A stretch of 20,522 bases of DNA. Source: JAPHTQ01 sp046484535 (lineage in GTDB: Bacteria > Pseudomonadota > Gammaproteobacteria > Thiohalomonadales > Thiohalomonadaceae). A model generated the notes under the pieces. That model saw only the letters and a program-made list of their open reading frames with translations. It searched no databases and had not been told where the DNA came from. The DNA is taken from NCBI GenBank assembly GCA_046484535.1, contig JAWOIT010000009.1, forward strand, positions 1-20,522, in the 5' to 3' direction. Shown piece after piece: positions 12,816 through 19,862 of this stretch. Position 1 is the first letter of the stretch. Each line of letters opens with the position of its first letter. A program made the position numbers and the translations under genes.

Positions 12816-13216
12816 CAGTCGGTCAGGAATTTATCCAGTTCAGCGGGGATCTCCGGGCGGCCGCGCGGGCCGATAGCGGTGCCGATGATCTTGGCATTGA
12901 GGATCGGCTGTTTATCGGGCAGCCGGAAAATATCCTGATAGAAGGCGAACTTCAGCTTCGATTCGCGCTTCATATTCACGGCGACGATAAAGTCGTCCCC
13001 GCTCTGCAGCGCCTGTTTGTAGTCGAGCTCGGCGCGTACCACCACCAGATTGATCCCCTTTTTCGCCAGCCCGGCAAAGTCGATCCCCATCTGCTTGAGA
13101 TAGACATGTCGCGCATGTTCCAGATAATTTTGGTAAATGCCGTTATTGACGATGCCCTGAATATCACACTCATAGTCCCGGACATGCATTTCCAGCGAAA
13201 ATGCGTAGCCTTCCAT
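12815..13216 (-). CDS. 4-hydroxybenzoyl-CoA thioesterase-family (hotdog) acyl-CoA thioesterase
   Basis: About 133-residue single hotdog domain of the 4HBT/YbgC class, which hydrolyses acyl-CoA thioesters. The N-terminal motif VRDYECDIQGIVNNGIYQNYLEHAR (about 7-31) matches the class pattern VR..D.D..G.VN...Y..Y.E.AR; the usual catalytic Asp of D-x-x-G-x-V-x-N is at D15 in CDIQGIVNN. ELDYKQALQSGD (about 57-68) is the second conserved strand. Start: ATG 13216 has AAGGGGG just upstream; an ATG at 13234 with AGGG is the alternative and adds six residues. It is the first gene of a two-gene unit with the DUF6164 protein. The substrate cannot be read off. Confidence 0.85.
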   Translation of the reverse strand: MEGYAFSLEMHVRDYECDIQGIVNNGIYQNYLEHARHVYLKQMGIDFAGLAKKGINLVVVRAELDYKQALQSGDDFIVAVNMKRESKLKFAFYQDIFRLPDKQPILNAKIIGTAIGPRGRPEIPAELDKFLTD

Positions 13217-13254
13217 ATTTTCCCCCTTCGCCATTGGTTACACCCTGCCGATTG

Positions 13255-13284
13255 ATTATAGGGAAACGAAGATCTCACCGCCAA
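13255..13284 (-). promoter_or_regulatory. Predicted sigma-70 promoter of the thioesterase-DUF6164 unit
   Basis: Minus-strand perfect -10 TATAAT (13260-13255) with -35 TTGGCG (13284-13279, four of six) at 18-bp spacing. Transcription would start near 13248, about 30 nt before the preferred ATG. It lies in the divergent gap with the DHQ synthase II gene, for which no clear promoter or Shine-Dalgarno was seen. Confidence 0.5.
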
Positions 13285-13350
13285 CTGAACTGCAACGTTG
13301 AGTGCAACACGGTATCCTGTACGACCGAGCCCTTGATACTCTGATCGCTT

Positions 13351-14349
13351 ATGAACAAACGCTTCTGGGTCAACATCGATCCCTTCAGTACGGCGATGGT
13401 CACCGCCGCCATCGAGTCCGGTGCCGAGGCGGTGGTGGTGCCCGAAGGCAGGCATGAGGAGAGCCGGCGTCTGGGCCACATCGCCACTATCGCCGCCGAC
13501 GGTGATCTGCAGTGGGGACGCGAGGTGCAGCGGATACGCATCGACTCTCAGGAGGACGAGGAGCGTGTCTCGCCCGCCATGCTCAACATTATCGACAACG
13601 GCGACTGGACCATCATCCCGCTGGAGAACCTGCTGGCCAAACACCGGGGCAACCTGATCCAGACCGTGCACTCGGCAGAGGAGGCGAAAATCGCCCTGCA
13701 GGTGATGGAACGGGGCGCCGATGGCATCCTGCTGGTCACCGACGACCCCGCCGAGGTACGACGCACCGCACAGGTCATGCAGGCGCTCAACACGGTGGCG
13801 ATCCCGCTGCAGACCGCCCGCATCACCGCCACCCGCCCGGTGGGCATGAGTGATCGCTGCTGTATCGACACCACCAGCCTGTTGCCGCCGGGGGAGGGGC
13901 TGCTGGTCGGCAACACCGCCGATGCCCTGTTCCTGGTGCACAATGAGAATGTGGATAGTCCCTATTGCGCCGCACGCCCCTTCCGTATCAATGCCGGGGC
14001 GGTGCACGCCTATACCTTGCAACCGGACAACCGCACCCGCTATCTGGCGGAACTGAGCAGTGGCGATACGGTGCTCGGTTGCGACCCACAGGGCAGGGCC
14101 CGCAGCGTGGTGGTGGGACGCAACAAGATCGAACGCCGCCCGATGCTGCTGATCAGTGCCGAGAACAGCGAGGGGAGGGAGGTCTCCCTGATTATGCAGA
14201 ATGCGGAGACCGTTCGCCTGACCGGTCCCGCAGGGGAGCCGCTTTCGGTGACCGCCCTGCAGCCCGGGGATGAGGTTCTCGCCGCCTTCTTCGCCAAAAC
14301 CGGCCGCCACTTCGGCCATGCGCTGGAGGAGAGCATCGAGGAGCGCTAA
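13351..14349 (+). CDS. 3-dehydroquinate synthase II (MJ1249-type, AroB')
   Basis: 332-residue enzyme of PF01959. In methanogens and some other archaea this NAD-dependent enzyme turns 2-amino-3,7-dideoxy-D-threo-hept-6-ulosonate into 3-dehydroquinate, replacing the DAHP/AroB entry into aromatic amino acid synthesis; bacterial homologues such as GriH make 3-amino-4-hydroxybenzoate. Recognised by the opening KRFWVNIDPF, the segment IETVHS/IQTVHSAEEA at about 103-112, LLVTDDPAEVR (about 129-139), the strongly conserved EGLLVGNTADALFLVHNENVDSPYCAARPFRINAGAVHAYT stretch (about 187-227; given by position) and TRYLAELSSGD (about 233-243). Length is normal and the frame intact. The partner ADH synthase (AroA') is not in the window. 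No good ribosome-binding site precedes the ATG. It overlaps the convergent DUF504 stop by 4 bp. Confidence 0.88.
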   Translation: MNKRFWVNIDPFSTAMVTAAIESGAEAVVVPEGRHEESRRLGHIATIAADGDLQWGREVQRIRIDSQEDEERVSPAMLNIIDNGDWTIIPLENLLAKHRGNLIQTVHSAEEAKIALQVMERGADGILLVTDDPAEVRRTAQVMQALNTVAIPLQTARITATRPVGMSDRCCIDTTSLLPPGEGLLVGNTADALFLVHNENVDSPYCAARPFRINAGAVHAYTLQPDNRTRYLAELSSGDTVLGCDPQGRARSVVVGRNKIERRPMLLISAENSEGREVSLIMQNAETVRLTGPAGEPLSVTALQPGDEVLAAFFAKTGRHFGHALEESIEER

Positions 14350-14618
14350 TCGCTCTTCCGGTGCGGCCCTGCTCGCCGCCAGATCAGCTCCCCGTCGCGC
14401 AACACCTCCCTGACCCGATGGTAGGGCACGCTGTGCAGGGCGCCCTCGTCATCAACCACGCGGAATGCGAAATGGTCGTTCGCATCGAACAACAACTCCC
14501 GGAAGCGTACCCGGATGATGCGTTGCGCCACCCTGTCGTAATAACCGACGGTTAAATCCGCCGCTCCGAACTCGGGGTCCCAGCGGATACGGTTAAACAG
14601 CTCGTGGATCGGGGTCAT
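14346..14618 (-). CDS. DUF504 / MJ1316-type RNA-related domain protein (UPF0248)
   Basis: 90-residue single-domain protein. The opening MTPIHELFNRIRWDPEFG, the YYDRVAQRIIRVRF strand pair (about 26-39) and the ending HRVREVLRDGELIWRR match the PF04457 family, proposed to recognise RNA cyclic-phosphate ends and common in archaea as a stand-alone gene; its role in bacteria is not established. The start was set at ATG 14618 because the family begins MTPI..., discarding four residues. The start lies inside the end of the truncated cyclotransferase frame (26-bp overlap), and the stop overlaps the DHQ synthase II stop in convergent orientation. A small GAGCG-CTAAT-CGCTC dyad covers both stops, without a T-run. 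Confidence 0.8.
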   Translation of the reverse strand: MTPIHELFNRIRWDPEFGAADLTVGYYDRVAQRIIRVRFRELLFDANDHFAFRVVDDEGALHSVPYHRVREVLRDGELIWRRAGPHRKSD

Positions 14619-14787
14619 GGCTCGATGCAAGAGGGGCCGGCCCGCGATAGATTTCCAGCTCCAGGGTATGCCCCGGCAACGCCGCCCGCTGTAGTGGTCG
14701 GGCTGAGGGGACCCCCGCCTGCAACCACTGCGGCGCCATGTTGGAGCCGTAGGCGAAGTAGAGCAGCTCTTCTTTATCGTCGTTCAT
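14593..14787 (-). pseudogene. Truncated gamma-glutamylcyclotransferase-like (GGCT/AIG2) remnant
   Basis: A 64-codon frame starting MNDDKEELLYFAYGSNMAPQ. 'YFAYGSNM' is the hallmark first strand and substrate loop of GGCT-like enzymes, which cyclise gamma-glutamyl groups to 5-oxoproline and are normally 120-180 residues. Homology seems to fade after about residue 45 (PGHTLELEIY); the rest, ending DPDPRAV, simply reads the DUF504 start out of frame. The central strands and the catalytic-Glu region are missing, so it is probably a deletion remnant. It begins 4 nt after the LysR stop, without a Shine-Dalgarno, so it could still be translated by coupling. A functional short protein cannot be excluded. 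Confidence 0.6.
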
Positions 14788-14791
14788 AATA

Positions 14792-15703
14792 TTAGGCTAG
14801 CGCATCCCACGGCGGCCGCTCACCCAGCCGTTCGGCGATAAAATCGATAAACACCCGCACCCGCAGCGGCAGGTGACGACGGGAGGGGTAGAGGGCATAG
14901 GCGGCGCTCTGTTCAGCGGAATAATCATCCAGCAACGGTTGTAATCGCCCCTCGGCCAGTTCCCGGTGGCAGATAAAGGTCGGCATCACCGCAATACCCA
15001 GTCCGGCCAGCGCCGCCTGCAGCAACACATCGCCGTTATTCGCCCGCATGCGCATTCGCGGACGCACGCTATGGGCCATCCCCTTGCGATCGAACAGGGT
15101 CCACTGTCGCTGGTCCGTAAGATGGCCATAGTTCAAACCGAGGTGGCGATTCAAATCCTCCGGCCGCCGTGGAAGGCCATACCTGGTCAGGTAATCCGGG
15201 CTGGCGCAGAGCACGGTCTGTACCGGCGCCAACCGTCTGGCCACCAGCGAGGAATCATCCAACCTGCCGATGCGGATCGCCAGGTCCACCCCCTCTTCAA
15301 GCAGGTTGATCTGCCGGTCCTCCACATCCAGATCCAGCCTCACCTCCGGGTACAGATACATGAATTCATTGAATATCGGCATCAGGTGCCGCAGGGTAAA
15401 AGAGAGGGGCGCCGCCACACGCAACAGGCCATGTACCTGCTGCTGCTCGCTGCTCAGGCTCTGCTCGGCCTCCTCCAGTTCATCCAGGATACGCAGGCAG
15501 CGCTCGTAGAACCGGCGCCCCGCCTCGGTCAGGCTGATGCGCCGGGTGGTGCGCTGCAGCAGCTGTACCCCCAGCCGGTTCTCCAGCTCCTGCAGGCGGC
15601 GGCTGACCGCCGATTTGGCCAGCCCCAGCCGTTCCGCCGCGGCGCTGATGCCGCCGCTCTCCACCACCCGTACGAAGCTCTGCATCTCATCAAAGCGGTC
15701 CAT
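14792..15703 (-). CDS. LysR-family transcriptional regulator
   Basis: 303-residue LTTR. The N-terminal winged HTH is textbook: FVRVVESGGISAAAERLGLAKSAVSRRLQELENRLG (about 10-45), then LLQRTTRRISLTEAGRRFYERC. The C-terminal half is a periplasmic-binding-protein-like effector domain (about 90-295) with GVDLAIRIG (around 137-145) and LAGLGIAVMPTF. The protein belongs to the large DhcR/AaeR-like group found beside oxidoreductase, quinone and pirin genes; the effector is unknown. The start is ATG 15703 with AGG 8 nt upstream; a GTG 9 nt further up is the alternative. It is divergent from the pirin-b561-YceI operon, which it probably controls. Downstream on the same strand lie the cyclotransferase remnant and DUF504. 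Confidence 0.93.
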   Translation of the reverse strand: MDRFDEMQSFVRVVESGGISAAAERLGLAKSAVSRRLQELENRLGVQLLQRTTRRISLTEAGRRFYERCLRILDELEEAEQSLSSEQQQVHGLLRVAAPLSFTLRHLMPIFNEFMYLYPEVRLDLDVEDRQINLLEEGVDLAIRIGRLDDSSLVARRLAPVQTVLCASPDYLTRYGLPRRPEDLNRHLGLNYGHLTDQRQWTLFDRKGMAHSVRPRMRMRANNGDVLLQAALAGLGIAVMPTFICHRELAEGRLQPLLDDYSAEQSAAYALYPSRRHLPLRVRVFIDFIAERLGERPPWDALA

Positions 15704-15766
15704 ATTGTTCACCTAAGCGCAACAGTCTTTTCGTGAATATCATGTTTATCCTGAATTTAGCAACAC

Positions 15767-15772
15767 TATAAT
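15767..15772 (+). promoter_or_regulatory. -10 element of the pirin operon promoter
   Basis: Perfect TATAAT 37 bp before the pirin ATG, with no good -35 hexamer at 16-18 bp upstream. This fits a promoter needing an activator such as the divergent LysR protein. The LysR-pirin gap is AT-rich (15713-15808) and should hold the LysR-binding site; I could not fix one confidently. Confidence 0.4.
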
Positions 15773-15808
15773 CAACTTCAACAGCCGGATATCGACGAGG
15801 GACAGACC

Positions 15809-16675
15809 ATGGACCAGACCACATCACCCATACGCCGTGTCGAACGGATCGTTAACGGCCATGAGACCTCCGACGGGGCAGGGGTACGCCTGCGGCGTAT
15901 CCTCGGCGGGCCGGAGCTGGATATGCTCGATCCCTTTCTTCTGCTCGACGCCTTCCGCTCCGACGATCCGGATGACTATATCGCCGGTTTTCCGCCCCAT
16001 CCCCACCGCGGTTTCGAAACCGTCACCTACCTGCTGGCAGGGACGATGCAGCACCGCGACAGCGCCGGCCATGCCGGGGTTTTGCGCGCCGGCGGGGTGC
16101 AATGGATGACCGCCGGCAGCGGCATCGAGCACTCGGAGATGCCGCAACAGGAGCATGGGCTGCTCTCCGGCTTCCAGCTCTGGGTCAACCTGCCTGCGGC
16201 CGAGAAGATGCAGGCGCCACGCTACCAGGAGTTTGAGCCGGAGCAGATCCCGTTGGAGAGAATGGATAACGGCGCCGAGGTGCGGGTAGTCGCCGGCACC
16301 ACCGGCAACGGTACACGCGGTCCGGTGGCGCAGATCGCCGCACGTCCGCTCTATTTCGATGTCAGCCTGCCCGCCGGTGCCGACTACAACGAGGCGGTCC
16401 CCTCGGGCCATAACGCCTTCGTCTATGTCATCAGCGGCGCGGTAGAGATCAGCGACACCCGGGTTTGCGCAGGCAGCCTTGCCGTGCTGGGGCAGGGCGA
16501 GCGGTTGACGCTACGGGCCACCCCGTCCGACGCTCGGTTTTTGCTGGTGGCAGGCCGGCCTTTCAATGAACCGGTGGCCCGCTCAGGCCCGTTTGTCATG
16601 AATACCCGTAACGAAATCGAACAGGCCTATGCGGATTACCGTAGCGGCCGCTTCGGCCGGGTGGGTGAGAGCTGA
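15809..16675 (+). CDS. Pirin-family protein (bicupin)
   Basis: 288-residue bicupin. Pirins are Fe-binding proteins; several bacterial ones (for example YhaK-like) show quercetinase activity or affect redox regulators. Metal ligands in the N-terminal cupin are in place: H64 and H66 in FPPHPHRGFETVTYLL, H108 and E110 in GSGIEHSE. The C-terminal cupin (about 175-260) follows and ends with VARSGPFVMNTRNEIEQAYADYRSGRFG, the canonical pirin tail. GAGGG precedes the ATG at 8 nt. The TGA overlaps the cytochrome b561 ATG by 1 nt (TGATG). It is the first gene of the operon pirin-b561-YceI, divergent from lysR. The substrate is not known. Confidence 0.93.
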   Translation: MDQTTSPIRRVERIVNGHETSDGAGVRLRRILGGPELDMLDPFLLLDAFRSDDPDDYIAGFPPHPHRGFETVTYLLAGTMQHRDSAGHAGVLRAGGVQWMTAGSGIEHSEMPQQEHGLLSGFQLWVNLPAAEKMQAPRYQEFEPEQIPLERMDNGAEVRVVAGTTGNGTRGPVAQIAARPLYFDVSLPAGADYNEAVPSGHNAFVYVISGAVEISDTRVCAGSLAVLGQGERLTLRATPSDARFLLVAGRPFNEPVARSGPFVMNTRNEIEQAYADYRSGRFGRVGES

Positions 16676-17223
16676 TGCGTTGGCGTAACAATCGTGAAAG
16701 CTGGGGCCTTATCGCTATCACACTGCACTGGCTGGTGGCCGTGACGGTGATCGGCCTGTTCGCCCTGGGGCTCTACATGACCAGCCTCGGCTACTACGAC
16801 CCGTGGTACCGCAAGGGACCGGATCTACATCGCAGTGTCGGCGTACTACTGTTTGTGGTGGTTGCGCTTCGTCTGCTTTGGCGCTTTATCAGCCCGCCAC
16901 CGGCGCCGCTGCCCGACCACAAAGCTTGGGAGCGGCATCTTGCCGTGATCGTCCATGCTGTGCTCTACCTGCTGCTCTTCGCCGTGATGATCAGCGGCTA
17001 CCTCATCACCACCGCCGACGGGCGTGCCGTTGAGGTGTTTGGCCTGTTCAGCGTCCCCGCCACCCTCACCGGCGAACAGCAGGAAGATATCGCCGGCGTC
17101 ATGCATCTGTGGCTGGCCTGGACACTGATCATTCTCTCGCTGCTGCACGCGGCCGCGGCACTCAAACACCACTTTATCGACCGGGATCGCACTCTCAGGC
17201 GCATGCTCGGACTTAAATCCTGA
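16675..17223 (+). CDS. Cytochrome b561-family di-heme membrane protein
   Basis: 182-residue integral membrane protein with four helices (about 12-35, 52-72, 90-112, 143-163). Histidines H18, H52, H94, H144 and H158 lie in or near the helices and suit two b-type hemes. Family members oxidise quinol or pass electrons between quinone pool and periplasmic acceptors (CybB type). The start overlaps the pirin stop; the stop is 26 nt before the YceI gene. The b561-YceI pairing is common in proteobacteria and suggests a joint role in quinone/isoprenoid handling at the periplasmic face, though YceI function is only partly known. Confidence 0.92.
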   Translation: MRWRNNRESWGLIAITLHWLVAVTVIGLFALGLYMTSLGYYDPWYRKGPDLHRSVGVLLFVVVALRLLWRFISPPPAPLPDHKAWERHLAVIVHAVLYLLLFAVMISGYLITTADGRAVEVFGLFSVPATLTGEQQEDIAGVMHLWLAWTLIILSLLHAAAALKHHFIDRDRTLRRMLGLKS

Positions 17224-17249
17224 CCTTTAACTGACAAAGGAGTCATACC

Positions 17250-17819
17250 ATGAAAAAACTGTTTTTTGGCTTGCTGGCCCTGGGCCTGACCGGCCTTCCG
17301 GCCCAAGCGGCCGATTACCTCATCGACACCAAGGGGGCGCACGCCTTTATCCAGTTCCGTATTCAGCATCTGGGGTACAGCTGGCTTTACGGCCGCTTTA
17401 ACGACTTCGAGGGCACATTCAGCTATGACGAGAAGAATCCCGAGAAGGCCGGCGTTACGGTTACCATCGACACAGCCAGCATCGACAGCAACCACGCCGA
17501 ACGCGACAAGCACCTTCGCGGGAAAGATTTCTTTGATGTGAACAAGTATCCGCAGGCGAAATTCGTCAGCACCGGCTATCGTGAAACCGCCGAAGGGAAA
17601 GGTGAGCTTAGCGGCGAGCTGACCCTGCACGGCACCACCCGCCCGATCACCATCGATGTCACCCAGGTGGGCGCCGGTGACGATCCGTGGGGCGGTTATC
17701 GCCGCGGCTTCTACGGCACCACGGTGATCAAACCCGCCGAGTTCGGCATGGACTACGACCTCGGACCCGCCTCCAGCACGGTTGAGCTGATGCTGTCGGT
17801 GGAGGGCATCCGCCAGTAA
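17250..17819 (+). CDS. YceI-family periplasmic lipid/isoprenoid-binding protein
   Basis: 189-residue exported lipocalin-like beta-barrel. Signal peptide MKKLFFGLLALGLTGLPAQA, cleaved near residue 20. Mature start DYLIDTKGAHAFIQFRIQHLGYSWLYGRF is typical, followed by DTASIDSNHAERDKHLRGKDFFDVNKYP (about 71-98) and GELTLHGTTRPITIDV (about 122-137). YceI proteins bind isoprenoid quinone-like ligands in crystal structures; roles in acid stress or quinone transport are proposed. AAAGGAG lies about 9 nt before the ATG. Last gene of the operon, followed by a strong terminator. Confidence 0.95.
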   Translation: MKKLFFGLLALGLTGLPAQAADYLIDTKGAHAFIQFRIQHLGYSWLYGRFNDFEGTFSYDEKNPEKAGVTVTIDTASIDSNHAERDKHLRGKDFFDVNKYPQAKFVSTGYRETAEGKGELSGELTLHGTTRPITIDVTQVGAGDDPWGGYRRGFYGTTVIKPAEFGMDYDLGPASSTVELMLSVEGIRQ

Positions 17820-17845
17820 CACCCTTCCCCCGGAGGGCTTTATTT

Positions 17846-17871
17846 GACCGCCCAAACGGCGGTCTTTTTTT
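17846..17871 (+). terminator. Intrinsic terminator of the pirin-b561-YceI operon
   Basis: GACCGCC-CAAAC-GGCGGTC followed by seven T, 27 nt after the YceI stop: perfect 7-bp stem. The T-run is only on the plus strand, so it would not efficiently stop the convergent hybrid-kinase transcript. Confidence 0.93.
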
Positions 17872-17901
17872 GTCCGCAAAAAGCGAAATTTCCCCCAAGG
17901 A

Positions 17902-19821
17902 CTAAAGACTTGCCTGCATACCCGACGGAACAGCGGAACCGGACGGTTTGAGGCCCGCCAGTGTCTTGAGCAAAGCATCCTCTGATATGGGTTTGATCAA
18001 AAACTCGTTAAAGCCGGCATTCAGAATCGCCTCGCGCTGCTCCGGAAACGCATGCGCCGTTACTGCGATAAGCGCCGGCGCACCTTTATTCATCGCTCTG
18101 ATCTCATCGGCCACATCAAAACCGGAGATATCCGGCATTTGAATATCCAGCATCACCACATCAAAATTCTGTTCTTGTATTATTTGCAGTGCTTCGTAAC
18201 CGCTTTTCGCAACACTTGAAGCGATCCCGTTATTTTCAAGAAACGTTGTCAACACCAACCGGTTAACCTCATTGTCATCCACAACCAGGATCTTAAGATG
18301 CTGCAGTGACGAATTGTCCTGTGATTCTCTATCGTCTTCCTCTGCTGAAATTTCCTCTCCACAGGCAAAGAGCAACTCAAAACGGAAACAAGAGCCGACA
18401 CCCGGCTCACTCTCCACAGTGATGTTCCCACCCATTTGCTGCAGCAGGTTCTTGACGATCGCCAAGCCAAGTCCGACGCCATCGTTCCGGCGAGCCTCAA
18501 AACTCTCGACGCGGGTAAAGTTGTCGAACAGGGTTGAGAGCGCCTCCTCGGGTATACCGATTCCAGTATCCTCGACATCAAACCGGAGCACCACTCTTCC
18601 TTCCGCTTCGCCTTTCCTGGTTATTTTCAGGTTTACCTGACCTTGCTCTGTATATTTCAATGCATTGGATAACAAATTGCTGACAATCTGGCGAAGCCTA
18701 TTGGCGTCTCCGATGAGCCATTCCGTCACGTTTTCATCAATGCTGAAATCCAGCCGCAGATTTTTTCTTTCCGCCACCGGCTTGAGTATCGCCATTACCT
18801 CACCAATCTCCGTGCGCAGCGAGAACGGCTCCTCGGTAAGCTTCAGATGGCCCGCCTCGATCGAGGTGATATCAAGGATGTCGTTGACGATATTCAACAG
18901 ATTATCGGCCGATTTGCTGATTTGGTTGGTAAAAACCTGCTGCTCGGGAGTCAGCGCCTTCTTGTCCAAAATGGAGGCAAAACCGATGATGCCGTTAAGA
19001 GGGGTGCGCAACTCATGGCTGACACTGGCCAAAAACTGATTTTTTACCTCACTGGCGCGTTCGGCTCGCTCCTTGGCGTTGACCAGCTTTTCCTCCATAC
19101 GTTTGCGCTGCTCAATCTCAATCGTCAAGCCCCGGTTGGCATCCTCGACCTGTTCATTGGATCGTTTTAACTTTTCAACCAACTTTTCGTTATCCAGCCA
19201 CAGGAGGAAATTTTTTCTGATCACTGCACTATAGCTCTTCGCCACCGACAGCAAAAACAGCATAAAAATCACGGTTTGCAGCAGCATCCCCTCGGTAAAC
19301 GGTTCATTCTGCAGGGCCATTGTAATCGTAATGGGTGTCAGCAACCCGAGGATACCGACGGCATAGGCCTTAAACACTACGCCGCGAGTAACAATCCCAC
19401 CGGCTGACATGCCGCCAAGCATCAGCAAAGTCAGCAATTGATAGACCTGATCCTCCACCAGGAAACTAATCGGCCCGATCATTCCCCAGGAGAAATCCTG
19501 GACCATGGTCAGGTACACATAACCGTTGATCCAGGCCTTGCTGTTCTTAATCTCATCCGCGCGACGGTAGGCCCAGGCGGCAAGCAAAAGAGCGAAATTG
19601 GGGATAAGGTTGACTGCCGCCCAGATAAGTAAGATGTGTTCCGGGAGCTTGCCCCAGAAAAAATAGAGCACGACGCCGAGCAGGGCAAACAGGCTGAAAC
19701 TAACCAATGGCGCCTGTTTATACAGCAGGGTGGACAGCTCTTTGTCCAATTTTCTATTCATCTTCTGCGGAATACCACTGTAGTTGTGGTACCAGTCTCC
19801 TGCGTGCTGATACATTTCCAT
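17902..19821 (-). CDS. Membrane-bound hybrid histidine kinase with C-terminal receiver domain
   Basis: 639 residues. The N-terminal membrane sensor of about six helices (about 38-56, 62-86, 100-120, 126-148, 152-171, 180-198) has no large periplasmic loop, suggesting an intramembrane or lipid/redox-type signal. A coiled coil follows (about 208-262), then HisKA with H269 in ASVSHELRTPLNGIIGF, then the ATPase domain with N box SNLLSNALKYT (381-391), G1 DTGIGIP (418-424), F box FDNFTR and G2 GVGLGLAIVK (448-457). The receiver (about 508-625) has D515-D516, phosphoacceptor D559 in VMLDIQMP, T588 and K610. There is no Hpt or output domain, so phosphate must go to a separate Hpt or partner, none of which is adjacent. 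GGAG lies 6 nt before the ATG. The gene looks AT-richer than its neighbours, with TTTT-rich and ATT-type codons. Confidence 0.93.
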   Translation of the reverse strand: MEMYQHAGDWYHNYSGIPQKMNRKLDKELSTLLYKQAPLVSFSLFALLGVVLYFFWGKLPEHILLIWAAVNLIPNFALLLAAWAYRRADEIKNSKAWINGYVYLTMVQDFSWGMIGPISFLVEDQVYQLLTLLMLGGMSAGGIVTRGVVFKAYAVGILGLLTPITITMALQNEPFTEGMLLQTVIFMLFLLSVAKSYSAVIRKNFLLWLDNEKLVEKLKRSNEQVEDANRGLTIEIEQRKRMEEKLVNAKERAERASEVKNQFLASVSHELRTPLNGIIGFASILDKKALTPEQQVFTNQISKSADNLLNIVNDILDITSIEAGHLKLTEEPFSLRTEIGEVMAILKPVAERKNLRLDFSIDENVTEWLIGDANRLRQIVSNLLSNALKYTEQGQVNLKITRKGEAEGRVVLRFDVEDTGIGIPEEALSTLFDNFTRVESFEARRNDGVGLGLAIVKNLLQQMGGNITVESEPGVGSCFRFELLFACGEEISAEEDDRESQDNSSLQHLKILVVDDNEVNRLVLTTFLENNGIASSVAKSGYEALQIIQEQNFDVVMLDIQMPDISGFDVADEIRAMNKGAPALIAVTAHAFPEQREAILNAGFNEFLIKPISEDALLKTLAGLKPSGSAVPSGMQASL

Positions 19822-19862
19822 GTATTGTGTACTCCGCTTCCTTTCGGTATGGGTTGCTTTAA

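Noticed and set aside
12976..14319. A 447-codon minus-strand frame opposite the DHQ synthase II gene
   Set aside because: The plus strand encodes a recognisable PF01959 enzyme; the antisense frame has low-complexity His/Gly-rich composition typical of high-GC shadows and runs into the thioesterase gene in a wrong frame.
14341..14355. GAGCG-CTAAT-CGCTC dyad over the convergent stops as a terminator
   Set aside because: Only a 5-bp stem, no T-run on either strand, and it overlaps coding sequence.
16998..17978. A 326-codon minus-strand frame opposite YceI and the end of b561
   Set aside because: It is antisense to two clear family genes and crosses the operon terminator; no recognisable motif.
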